Positions 16,521 through 27,900 of a stretch of DNA of 30,701 nt are shown one piece after another. The stretch comes from CAIZGX01 sp044354975. Its GTDB lineage: Bacteria; Bacteroidota; Bacteroidia; Flavobacteriales_D; Sanyastnellaceae. The stretch's first letter is position 1. Each line of letters opens with the position of its first letter. The notes beneath the pieces were generated by a model. It was not told the DNA's origin and made no database searches. It saw nothing but the letters and a program-made list of their open reading frames with translations. A program made the position numbers and the translations under genes. Location of the stretch: NCBI GenBank assembly GCA_044354975.1, contig JBIKZA010000023.1:1-30701 (forward strand). The letters are read 5' to 3'.

Positions 16521-17012
16521 ATGAAAAAGCTAGTATTTGTTTTTGGAAGTGCACTGCTTGTTTTTGCAAGTTGCTCATCTTCTTCAACCAACACTGGAGA
16601 AGTTATTCCTAGTCAGCCTGCACCAGTAGTAATACCTCAGGATCCGCCTGTGCCAGGTTCAGGAGAGGAATCTCAAACACGTCCGAAGACGAAGATGAAA
16701 TTCAAAAAGATGGTGCACGATTTCGGAAGAATGAAAGAAGGGGAGAACCGTGAATATGATTTTGCATTCACGAACACAGGAAAGGAAGATTTGTACATCG
16801 AAGATTGCAAAGGTTCATGCGGATGCACCGTTCCGGAGTGGCCGAAGGAGGCAATTAAGCCCGGACAATCGGCTTCAATTAACGTGAAGTTCGACAGTAC
16901 CAAAAAGGAAAAAGATCAAGAGAAGTCAGTGACCATAACGGCGAATACAGAACCTGAATTAACCACTGTCATTAAAATAAAAGCCTACGTAGAAGCGTCG
17001 GCTGCGAAGTAA
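16521..17012 (+). CDS. DUF1573 domain lipoprotein
   Basis: A 163-aa lipoprotein. The ATG at 16521, 4 bp after the protease stop, is chosen because it begins a lipoprotein signal (MKKLVFVFGSALLVFASCSS) with the lipobox Cys at 18; the open frame continues upstream but only inside the protease gene. A Pro-rich linker lies at about 30-55. The DUF1573 domain is at about 60-160, with VHDFGRMKEGENREYDFAFT, NTGKEDLYI, a CKGSCGC motif and KPGQSASINVKFDST. DUF1573 is an Ig-like (ASPM-SPD-2-Hydin-type) fold of unknown function, common in Bacteroidota periplasm. The clustered Cys may form a disulfide or bind metal; this is not established. Confidence 0.9.
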   Translation: MKKLVFVFGSALLVFASCSSSSTNTGEVIPSQPAPVVIPQDPPVPGSGEESQTRPKTKMKFKKMVHDFGRMKEGENREYDFAFTNTGKEDLYIEDCKGSCGCTVPEWPKEAIKPGQSASINVKFDSTKKEKDQEKSVTITANTEPELTTVIKIKAYVEASAAK

Positions 17013-17024
17013 CAAAGGAAGAAC

Positions 17025-18611
17025 ATGGCCAGTGCGCAAGAAGAAATAGGAAGAAGAAGAACGTTTGCAATTATCTCTCACCCCGATGCGGGTAAAACAA
17101 CATTAACTGAAAAGCTTTTGCTTTTTGGTGGTGCAATACAAACAGCGGGTGCTGTAAAGAGTAACAAGATTACCAAGACTGCCGCTTCCGATTTCATGGA
17201 GATTGAAAGACAAAGAGGAATCTCTGTTGCAACTTCCGTAATGGTGTTTGAATATCAGGGCAAGCAAATTAATTTGCTTGACACTCCTGGTCACAAAGAT
17301 TTCGCAGAAGATACGTATCGCACGTTAACAGCTGTTGACAGCGTAATTCTTGTTGTTGATAGTGTGAAGGGCGTTGAAACACAGACAGAGCGATTGATGG
17401 AGGTTTGTCGCATGCGTGATACCCCGGTAATTGTCTTCGTAAACAAGATGGATTTGGAAGGGCGCGATGGATTCGATATTCTAGATGAATTGGAAACGAA
17501 GTTGTCTATTAAAGTTCAGCCTTTGTCTTGGCCTATTTCGAAGGGATTCAGTTTTAAGGGCGTTTACAAGCTTTACGACAAGAGCATTAATTTATTCGCT
17601 TCGAATAAGACTAAGGTGGAAGAGAATATTGTTCACATCGAAGATTTGAACGATCCGATTCTCGATGAGTTGGCTGGACAATATGCGAATGAATTACGTC
17701 AAGACGTTGAGCTCATTAGCAATGTTTACGATCCATTTGATGTTGAGGCTTACAAAGCTGGAAAGTTGGCTCCCGTGTTTTTCGGTTCAGCCATGAATAA
17801 TTTCGGAGTTCGCGAATTGTTAGAGAAGTTTATTGAGATTGCACCGACTCCGCGTTCTCGTGATACAGAGACGAGAGAAGTAGAACCAACAGAAGTGAAG
17901 TTTAGTGGATTCGTTTTCAAGATACACGCGAACATTGATCCGCGCCACCGCGATCGCATTGCCTTCTTGCGCGTTTGCAGCGGGAAATTTGAGCGAAATA
18001 AATTCTACAAGCATGTTCGCCTAGCGAAAGAATTTAAATACCCTAATCCTGTTACCTTCATGGCGCAAGCGAAGTCAACCATTGACGAGGCTTATCCGGG
18101 CGATGTAGTAGGATTGTATGACACTGGAAATTTCAAGATAGGCGATACGCTTACGGAAGGGGAGAACATGATGTTCAAGGGCATTCCAAGTTTTTCACCG
18201 GAGATCTTTAAAGAGTTGGTGAATCGCGATCCAATGAAGACGAAGCAATTAGACAAAGGCATTCGTCAGCTTACCGAAGAAGGTGTTGCGCAGGTGTTTT
18301 TCCAAGAGCCTGGTTCTCGTAAGATTGTAGGAACAGTTGGTGAACTTCAATTTGAAGTAATTAAATACCGTTTGGAAAACGAATACGGAGCGAAATGTAT
18401 TTTCGAGCCGAAGTCTTATTACAAAGCCTGTTGGATCACCACTACCGATCCGGCGAAGCTTACAGAGTTCTTACGCATTAAAGGAAACAACATAGTGAAG
18501 GACAAAGAAGAGCGCGATGTGTTCTTGGCTCCCAGCCAGTTTATGCTCGACATGGAGAAGCAGAACTATCCGGAATTGAGTTTCCACTTCACCAGCGAAT
18601 TAGACGCATAA
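17025..18611 (+). CDS. prfC: Peptide chain release factor 3
   Basis: RF3 is the translational GTPase that removes RF1/RF2 from the ribosome after termination. The protein is 528 aa, the family length. The P-loop SHPDAGKTT is at 18-26. Switch I contains MEIERQRGISVATSVM, then DTPGHKDFAEDTYRTLTAVD (G3) and VNKMD (G4). The G5 region and the two beta-barrel domains (VKFSGFVFKIHANIDPRHRD) are present. The C-terminal RF3 domain includes EEGVAQVFFQEPGSRKIVG, then VGELQFEVIKYRLENEYGAK. The gene starts 12 bp after the DUF1573 gene and its stop codon abuts a terminator. It converges on the giant repeat gene. Confidence 0.98.
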   Translation: MASAQEEIGRRRTFAIISHPDAGKTTLTEKLLLFGGAIQTAGAVKSNKITKTAASDFMEIERQRGISVATSVMVFEYQGKQINLLDTPGHKDFAEDTYRTLTAVDSVILVVDSVKGVETQTERLMEVCRMRDTPVIVFVNKMDLEGRDGFDILDELETKLSIKVQPLSWPISKGFSFKGVYKLYDKSINLFASNKTKVEENIVHIEDLNDPILDELAGQYANELRQDVELISNVYDPFDVEAYKAGKLAPVFFGSAMNNFGVRELLEKFIEIAPTPRSRDTETREVEPTEVKFSGFVFKIHANIDPRHRDRIAFLRVCSGKFERNKFYKHVRLAKEFKYPNPVTFMAQAKSTIDEAYPGDVVGLYDTGNFKIGDTLTEGENMMFKGIPSFSPEIFKELVNRDPMKTKQLDKGIRQLTEEGVAQVFFQEPGSRKIVGTVGELQFEVIKYRLENEYGAKCIFEPKSYYKACWITTTDPAKLTEFLRIKGNNIVKDKEERDVFLAPSQFMLDMEKQNYPELSFHFTSELDA

Positions 18612-18635
18612 AAAAAAGCCCCGAGGGGCTTTTTT
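18611..18635. terminator. Bidirectional terminator between prfC and the giant gene
   Basis: A GCCC/GGGC stem with a CGAG loop is flanked by an A-run on one side and TTTTTT on the other, so U-tracts follow the hairpin in both transcripts. It lies exactly between the converging prfC and giant genes, two bases short of the giant gene's stop codon. Confidence 0.85.
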
Positions 18636-18637
18636 AA

Positions 18638-18960
18638 TTATCTGATGATTGTAACGTGGCCTGTAATTATTTGATCGGGTTGAGGGTCGTAGGCTCTTGC
18701 TTTTTTTCTATAGCGCACAGTATAAATATAAGTGTCATTTTGTGCATAGTAATTATCGTCGCCAGGGTCGTTTTCTTGTGAATTGCCAATCCACGCTTCA
18801 TCAATTGAATTGGTTTGGAAAATCTTCGCTCCCCATCTATTATAGATAATCATTTCATAAAATTCAATACCCTCAGTGCTCGAAAACGTTGGTTTAAACA
18901 CATCATTGACTCCGTTATAATCGAGTGGTGTGAAGGCATTCGGTATGTATACAACTATAC
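18638..18960 (-). other. T9SS type B (gliding-motility-associated) sorting domain
   Basis: The last about 107 residues of the giant protein carry VVYIPNAFTPLDYNGVNDVF, FYEMIIYNRWGAKIF, a DDNYYAQNDTYIYTVRYR strand and the final GHVTIIR. This is the TIGR04131-type domain used for T9SS export. The NAFTPLDYNGVNDVF motif is a variant of the usual NAFTPNGDGVNDVF. Confidence 0.93.
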
Positions 18961-21900
18961 CTTCGACTTGAACGATTTGGTAAGCAATATCAAAACAATT
19001 GTATTCATTAGTAACTGTAAGTTCTACCAAATAATTGCCCTCTGTATTGTATGTGTGAGTTGGGTTAACGTCATTACTCCAATTTGAATCGCCGAAATTC
19101 CAATAGTAATTTATTGCACCGGCACTGTTATCGTAAAATTCAAAATAAGGATAAACAATATCGGCTATTGTTGTATTAGTTGTGAAACTGGCTGTTGGCC
19201 TAGGATATATAATTACTTCATTTGGGAATGTTATGGTGTCTGAACAACCATAAATATTAGTAACGATTGCTGTAACGCTGTACACTCCTGGTTGATTGTA
19301 GTAATGAACTAAACTTGTTGGGTTAAGCAAGTTTAAAGTTATTCCGTCTCCAAAATCCCATGATGAAGTGGAGATTCCTGTTCCGTCTATTTCAAACTCT
19401 GTTGTGGCTCCCAGACATAAAGCGTCGTCGATTGCATTAAGTGTTACAGTCGGTAAGTCATGAATAATAAAATCTTGACTCGTAGAATCTGTGCATCCAA
19501 ATTGATTTGTCACAATTAATTCAACTGGATGTGCACCTGGTGTGTTAAATGTGGCAATGTAGTTCAGCGAATTCGTAGTGTGTGCGATGCCATCGTAATT
19601 CCATACATAAGGTGCAATTGCATTCACAGATGTATTTTCAAGAGTAGTAGTTACAGGATTGTAGAAGCAACCTTCACCAGGGTTTATTGAGAAAGATGCA
19701 AAGGGTTGAGGGTTTACTTGAACTATTTGATTTGTAATGGCGTTGCAAGTAAGCAAAGGGAGTGTCGGGTAGAATGTCGTTGCGTCAATGGAAATATTAT
19801 AATTCAAAGGAGTTGCACCCTGGTTTAAATAGATATGGTTGGGGTTTGATGTAGTCGTCCCATCACCCCAATTGTAGGTGTATGTTGAAGTGGGCAGATT
19901 CGAAATCGAGACCAATAGAGGGCTGCAATCATTCACATTACTGTAGAGAGCTGCGGTTAGATCAGGAGTGTCAAACACATTAACGATCTCACTTGTGGTA
20001 GTGGTGCATATGGTCCCTGATGTATTTTGAAAAGCCGTAAGTGAAATCGTGGTCTGAAGTCCTGTGGCATTTCCGGTTGTGAAGGTGGTGGAAGTGTTTG
20101 CACTACTGCTAGTTCCTAACACACCGAAATCCCACAAGTAAGTTATTCCTGTGTTTTGATTGTTGGATGTTGAGGCGATGAAATCAACACTGCCGCCTTC
20201 ACACACATTAATTGCAGAAGAGAAAATTTGAGGCAACGGTGTTGGATAAACCGTTATGTTTTGCGTTGAAGTAGCCACACAATTCAACTGAGGTGCAATG
20301 CCATATGTGCTTGTTGAAGTAAGAGTAATTGGATAATTTAATAGCCCGCTTCCATTGTTATTGTATGTATGTGAATTAGAGAAGTTGGCGACCCCATCTC
20401 CCCAATTAATTTGGTTGTTCGCCGCTGGTAAATTCGCGATAATTATTTCTAGATCACTACAACCCGAATTGGTATTAAAAGTGATCGGCGTAACATCGGG
20501 AGTTTCGTATATGACAACAGTGGAGTTAACAGTTTCGGAACACGTCAAGCCAAGAGTAGTTTGAGATGCAGTTAATTCTATCGGATAGGCTATTCCTGCA
20601 ACACTGCCTGTTATGAAGTTATACGAGGTGTTTGAAGTATTTGAAGTTGAGAGGTTTCCAATGTTCCAAGAAAAGTCGACCCCAAAGTTTTGATTGTTAA
20701 TTGTTGAAGCGGTGAAATCAATCATTTGCCCCTCACACGATTGTGTTGCGCTTGAAGCAATGACAGGAAGAGGTGATGGGTGAACGGAGATACTCTGATT
20801 AGCCAAAGATGTGCAGACTAAATTCGGAATAGTAGGATAAGTTACAGAAGAGGAAATTCCTAAATTGTATGACTGTATCGCACTGCTATTATTTACATAA
20901 GTATGTCCAACGTTGGTATTCGTGCTGCCATCTCCCCAGTTAATCAAATTAAGGTTATTCGGAAGGTTCGAAACTTGCACATCTAATAGACTGCAGCCAT
21001 CTGTTGTGTTATAAGTGACTTGGCTTAAATCAGGGTTATTGTAGACATAAATTACAGTGCTTGTCGAATTACTGCAATTAGCTCCGAAGTTATTCGGTGA
21101 TGAAACCGTAAGTGTAACGGGGACATTTTGTCCCACATTACTTCCATCTGCAAAATTGAATGATGCGTTTTGAGTAATAGCAGTCCCTAAGCCGCCGAAA
21201 TCCCAGATGTATCCGAACCCATTCCCTCCTCCGATAACATTTCCTGTGAAGTCAACTGTGCTTCCTTCACAAATATTTAATTGAGAGGCAGTAATGTTGG
21301 GAATAGGATTCGCGAAAACGGAAAGATTGGCATAAATGGTGTCATTCGCGCAGCCGTCTGTTACCACAAGATATGGGTTGTAGTACTGGGTTATATTGTT
21401 CGTTGCGAAGTATGTAAATTGAACGGTGTTTTGGTTGGAAATAGTAGTGTTGAGAGGGTCGTCTAAATGCCATATCGCAGTCAGGTTGGTGTTAAAAGTT
21501 GTGTTCACTAAAGTAACGGTCAGCGGAGAGCAGCCAGCATCAAGTGAAGTTGTAAATCCCCCGTTTACGTTGTCAGGAAGCACTGTAATACTGTCGTTGT
21601 ATACATCGGTTCCACAAGCATTGGTTATCGTTAAAGTAATCGGGTAAACATTCGTTACCGAATCGCTTGGGAAAAACATTGAATTTAAATTCGGATTATA
21701 TGATGTGAAGGGGCCGTAATTCCAAACATATCCCGTTGGCTCACCGACTGATATATTGTTCACCATTAACGTGCTTCCTGAGCAAATGGTGTGAGTGGCT
21801 AACGTGAAATTAGCTACGGGTGTTGGAAGAACAGTTATGGTTTGACTCGAAGAGACAGTTCCGCATGCATTTGTTACAGCTAAAGTCACGTTGTATGTCG

Positions 21901-24900
21901 TGGTGATATCTCCTTGAAGATATGTAACGCTCGGCGGATCAATTAAGCTAGTTGATGAAAATACATTGTTCCAGGACACTGTGTCTGGTGCGAAGGTCCA
22001 ATCGTAACTTGTAATGTACGACCCAGTGCTCAGGTTGGTAAAGTTCACAGGAAGGGGTGCGCAACCGCTATTAAGGTCAGTAATGAAATTAGAAACCGCT
22101 TGATCATAAATCTGTATGCTCGAGAATAAGGTATCCGTGCATCCATAAATATTCGAGGCAACCATTTCAATGTCATGAATTCCAAGTGAATTAAAGACGG
22201 GTGGAATCGGATTGGCTAGAGTGCTGTATAAAAGACCGTCAATAGACCATTGGTAGTCTCCTATTGTTGAATTTCCGTTACTTATTGGTATCGGAGAGTT
22301 AATGCAACCCGTTGTTGGTAGTGTGAAAATTCCAACTGGATTCGGATTTATAGTCACCAAAATTGAGTCTAGCGCTTGGCAGCCTGTTGCATTGTTGGTT
22401 AGATTAGAAACGTAATAAAAGTTTGTCGGGGAATTACTCAACGGGTCCGGTAGAGATACTGTTATTGAGCTTGGCCCGTTATTTTGTCCAATATAATTAG
22501 CTGATGAATTAGGCAGCCAGTCGTAACTGTAGGTATTAGCATCTGGGATGTACTGCAGCGTCGTAGAAGTTACATCTGAACAATAAGTATAAGTTGAATT
22601 GTTTAGAGCCGGCAGTGGATTAACAGTTACAACGATAGATGTATTTGGCTGAATGGCGCATTGCGGCACCTGGTCGTATGCAATATTTGTTACTACAAAA
22701 GTCGTGGTCAATGTTGGTGTTACCGTATACACTGGATTTGCTCCATTGTAATTTTCCAATATTGAACTTTGTCCGTTAGAAGTTAGTGTTATGTCATACA
22801 ATCCGCTAGAAGGAGTGAATGCGAAATTGATATCAGATGATTCTAACAGACAAATTATTTCTCCTCCTGTTACCGTTACAATCGGATACGGATGAATAAT
22901 TACCTGGGAAACATTTGATGTAACGCTTGGACATCCACCCCCACTTACGAATGAAATAACGCAATAGTAGTAAAACGTGCCATCAATGCTGGAAGGCGGA
23001 GTGAACAGGTTATTTGTTGCTGAGTTAATTTGCGTTCCCCCAACGGCAGAATTGGTCGTGTTTACAAACCATTGGTATGAAGGTAATCCAGTCCCGTTCG
23101 AATAATCAACTTGTAAATTGTTCGTCACAGCGTTCAAACAATGTTGTTGAGCTCCTAAAGGTTGAGATGAGATGGCTGGTGCCAAGTTAACTATGACCTC
23201 TGCTGGGTTTGAAGTAACTCCGCAGTTTGCTCCTGTTTGGTTAATTACGCAGTAATAATATTGTATTCCAACAACACTACTTGGCGGTGTGAATGCACTC
23301 AATGTAGCCCCTGCTATGATTGTTCCGCCTATGTTGGAATTGGTTGTGTTTGAAAACCATTGATAGGTTGCATTGCCATTTCCGTCAGTAATAGAAACTG
23401 ATATTTGAGCTGTTGGTGTGTTTTGACAAACAGATTGAGTAACCGTAGGCTGAGAAGAAACGATAGGATCTGCAACAACAATTATTGTAGCATTTGCTGT
23501 TGTCAGCACATCGCATCCTATTCCAGATAAACCCACAGTTGCATAGTAGTTAAATGTTCCTGGAATTATGAAAGACGGCGGAGTGAACGAAGAATTTGTT
23601 GCTCCAGATAACGATGCAGCAGGTGTGCCTCCAAACCACTGGTATGCAGGATTTCCGAGACCGCCTGTATATGCTACGTTGATTGCCACTGGAATGGTTC
23701 CACCCACGCAAATGGTTTGCGTTGTTAATGGCTGAACTGAAATTGTTGGATCTGGAAGAACCACAACTTCCGCGATGTTAGAGTTGATCATTGAACAACC
23801 ACCTGCAGCCGAGAATGTAATGATACAGTAATAATAAACGGTGCTTGAAATAAGTGAAGGTGGATTAAAGGAAGAAGTTGTTTGTCCGTTAATTGCGTTT
23901 CCTCCTGAATAAGAGTTAGAGGTATTCTCATACCATTGATACGTAGCAGTGCCCGTTCCATTGGTGTAGGCAACGTTAAGTTGAGTTGTTGCTCCGCCAA
24001 CACATATACTTTGAGTAGTTGTAGGTTGCGTTGTGAATGTAGGTGCCGGTGTAACGGTAATTTGTGCAACTGGAGAGTTAACAGCGCAGTTAGCCCCAGT
24101 TTGTGTAACTACACAATAATAGTATGTCGAACCAATAGCATCGACAGGAGGTATGTATGAACTAGCAGTAGCTCCAGTTATTATACTTCCGGAAGTGTTT
24201 CCACCTGTTGTGTTTGAATACCATTGATAGGAATTAGTTCCCTCGCCATTTGAAGGGACAGTCGTTAGCGCATTTACAGATGCCGCATTTTGACAGTATG
24301 TCGCGCCCAAAGAAATTGTTGCTGTAGGATCAGCAACGACTATAACTGCGGCGTTCGCAGATGTAAGAGCATCGCAGCCAGAGCCAGACAAAGTAATGGT
24401 TGCGTAATAGTTGGAAGTACCTGCAATAGTGAAGACAGGCGGAGTGTATGAACTAGCTGTAGCCCCTGAGATGGAAGAAGCAGGAGTGCTGAACCATTGG
24501 TAAGTCGGGGTTCCAACACCTCCAGTGAAGTTAATGTTTAACGCCAACGGAATAGTTCCACCCACACAAATGGTTTGAGTGGTTAATGGTTGCACAGAAA
24601 TCGTAGGGTCTGGTACAACAATTACTTCTGCGATATTCGAATTAATCATAGAACATCCTCCTGCAGCTGAAAAAGAGATGATACAGTAATAATATACAGA
24701 GCCGGCGGTATTGGAAGGAGGGTTAAATGATGCGGTGGTTTGTCCGTTGATAGCCGTTCCATTGGTATAAGAATTCGTGGCATTCTCATACCATTGATAA
24801 GAAGCCGTTCCCGTTCCATTTGTATAATTAACGTTTAGCAGAGTTGTTGCTCCATCAAGACAGACAGTTTGAGTAGGAATTGGCTGAGAGGTAAATGAAG

Positions 24901-27900
24901 GAGCTGTTGTTACTGTAATTTGAGCTGTTACAGAAATGGTGTTACAATTTGAAGATGACTGAGTCACGATACAGTAGTAAAAAGTTGTTCCGACTGTATT
25001 TACGTTTGGTGTGAGCGAACCTGTAGTTGCACCCGATATTAAATTTCCATTGAAATTTGATGGGATGGAATTCGAATACCATTGATATGAAGTACTACCA
25101 GATCCGTCTGTAACAGTTACATTTATGGGAACCACAGACGCTGTATTTTGACAATAGGCGGCGTCAGAAGCGATCAGCACAGTAGGGTCATCAACAACAA
25201 TTATACTGGCAATTTCTGATGTTGTTGATTCACATCCTGAGCCAGATAGGTTTACCGTTGCATAGTATTCAAAAGAACCTGCAGTAGTGAAGTTAGCTGG
25301 GGTATATGAATTGCCATTAGCTCCTGGAATTGCTGAGTTGTTTTGTGCATTATACCACTGATATGTTGGTTGTCCAACACCACCTGTGTAGTCAACGTTT
25401 AACGCCAACGGAATGGTTCCACCCACACAAATGGTTTGAGTGGTTAATGGTTGCACAGAAATCGTAGGGTCTGGTACAACAATTACTTCTGCGATATTCG
25501 AATTAATCATTGTGCATCCTCCAGCGCCAGAGAACGAAATCATACAATAATAGTAGGTAGTTCCGGATTGCAACGAGGAGGGGGTAAATGACGAAGTTGT
25601 CTCGCCCTGAATAGCTATGCCATTTGAATATGAAGAGTTTGAATTGGAATACCATTGATAACTTGGAGTGCCGTTACCGTTGCTATACTGAACCGTAAGT
25701 GTGGTTATAGTTCCATTCAAACAAGCAGATTGGGTTGGGATAGGTTGGATGACGAAAATGGGTGAAGCCTGAACATTTATTGTAAACGAATTGCTTGCGC
25801 CAAAACATGAAAAGTTGTTTGAGGTTATTACTGGAGTATATGTAACTATAGATGCAATCGCGTTTGGTGTATAGTTAGTTGCTACGAACGAAGCGATATT
25901 ACCAGATCCGCTGTTGGGTAAACCAATAGTTGAATTTGAGTTAAGCCAATTGAATGTTGTGGCGTTCCCTGAAAATATAATTTCCGGCACAGTAATCCCA
26001 TTGCATATAGTGATGTCAGAAGTAACGTTTGAGGTTGGAGTGGGTAAAACCGAAATGCTAAAAGCGGTTGTGTCGCCAGGACAAGAAACTCCATTTAATG
26101 TATAACTTGAATACGCTGTAATACTACTTTGATCAATCTGGTTTGAATTGTTAATGATTTGAAAACTATTAATTACTCCAGTTCCAGTGTTACCTAAACC
26201 GATATTAATGTTATCGTTAGACCAGCTGAATGAATTCCCGGTTCCAGTTATCGGAATAAATTGAGTGAATTCCTGGTTGCAATATAGCTGGTTTGATATT
26301 GGGTTGATTGTTGTGCTAGGAAGGATTGTAATGTTGAAATTTTCTGGAATTCCTGCACAAGTCAAATTCGATTGGGAAATAAATGGTGTTACGAAAACCG
26401 AAGAGACAATAGGATTTGTTGTAGAATTATTTATTGCATTAAAATCAGGAATGTTGCCAACACCTGTTGCTGCAATTCCAATGGTAGGAATTGAATTTGT
26501 CCAATTGAAATCGGCAGTTGTATAAGGACTTGAAAATAAAATCTCATCTACGGGACTTCCATTGCATATGGTTATGTCGGATAACGGATTAATCGTCGGT
26601 GTTGGAATTATTTCAATGTTAAATGTGGTAGAATTACCTGGGCAATAAACACCATTGAAATTAAAAATTGGAGTTACTTCGAAACTAGAAGTCTCATTCA
26701 CTAAGTTATTGTTTGAACCAGTAAAATTAATATTCCCATTTCCCGAACTTCCAATCCCATTTGACGAGTTTGAATTAGTCCAATCATAGGTGACACTGGA
26801 ACTGATGTTACTTGAGAAAACAACGTTAATGAATTGTCCTTCGCAATAAGTTGTATTGGGAATGGTATTGATTAAGGGCAAAGGATTGATCGTAACTGTA
26901 GCATTTACGGGTGTGCCAGAACAAACTTGAGAATTCGTCGTTAGCGAAGGCGTAACGGTTAAAAGTCCTTGAATGGGATTTGTTCCATTATTAGTTCCTG
27001 TAAAAGGAGCAATATTTCCATTGCCACTTGTACCTAAACCAATGTTTGAGTTTGTATTGCTCCAATTGAAAATTACACCGCTATAATTTGCCTGAAATGA
27101 TATTGCATTTGATAAGTTATTCGCACAAATTGTTTGATTTGAGATGGGGTTAATTGTTGGTGTTGGTAATATAACGATAGTGAATACCTCAATTGATCCA
27201 ACACAAGTATCCCCTGATTGCACGTATAATGCAGTTACCGATATAGTTGCACTTATAGGTGAAGAGGTACTGTTTTGAGCGTAAAAAGAAATAGGTCCTT
27301 CACCATTCAATGGTAATCCAATTTGAGAGTTGCTATTTGTCCATTGGAATACAGTGTTTGAAACATTATTCGTCGTTAAGAAGGGAACCGAAACGTTCGA
27401 TTGCGCACATATTTCAATATTGGAGATACCCTGAAGGATTGGAACTGGATTAACGACAATTCCGACTTGTATGGACTGTCCTGAGCAGGTGACGTTGTTG
27501 TTAGTATATGTAGGCGTATAGCTAATCGTGGCACTATTAGCCTGGTTTGTAGAGTTTAATCCTAAAAACGAGTTGATTATTCCAGCGCCACTTGCACCCA
27601 AGCCAATTGAGTTGCTATTATTGGTCCAGTTGAAAATCGTGTTGGGAATTGGACCACTTGGATCAATGGTATTAGTTAAATCACCCAAACAAAGAGTTTG
27701 GTTGCTAATTGGATTGATAGTAGGCATTGGATTTACAATAAGATCAAAGCTTATGCTAGATCCTTGGCAGGTTACTCCATTATTCGTATAAGTTGGAGCA
27801 ACAGAGATTGTACCTGAAATAGGAAACAAAGTTGTATTGGTAGAGGTGAAATAATTTGATCCGACTCCAGTAGACGCCATACCTATCGCTGGGTTTGTGT

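Larger units (their letters stand above)
22883..25759 (-). repeat. Ig-like block 2: ten units ordered (ABC)(ABC)(ABC)A
   Basis: Ten units averaging 96 aa. C-type units carry CQN near the first Cys and TQTGANC or similar at the last. B-type units carry QTICVGG, lack the YYYC Cys (FNYYA, FEYYA) and end GSGC or GIGC. A-type units end in an AAGGCSMINSN-like segment and have YYYC. Superunit period is 858-861 bp. Confidence 0.9.
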
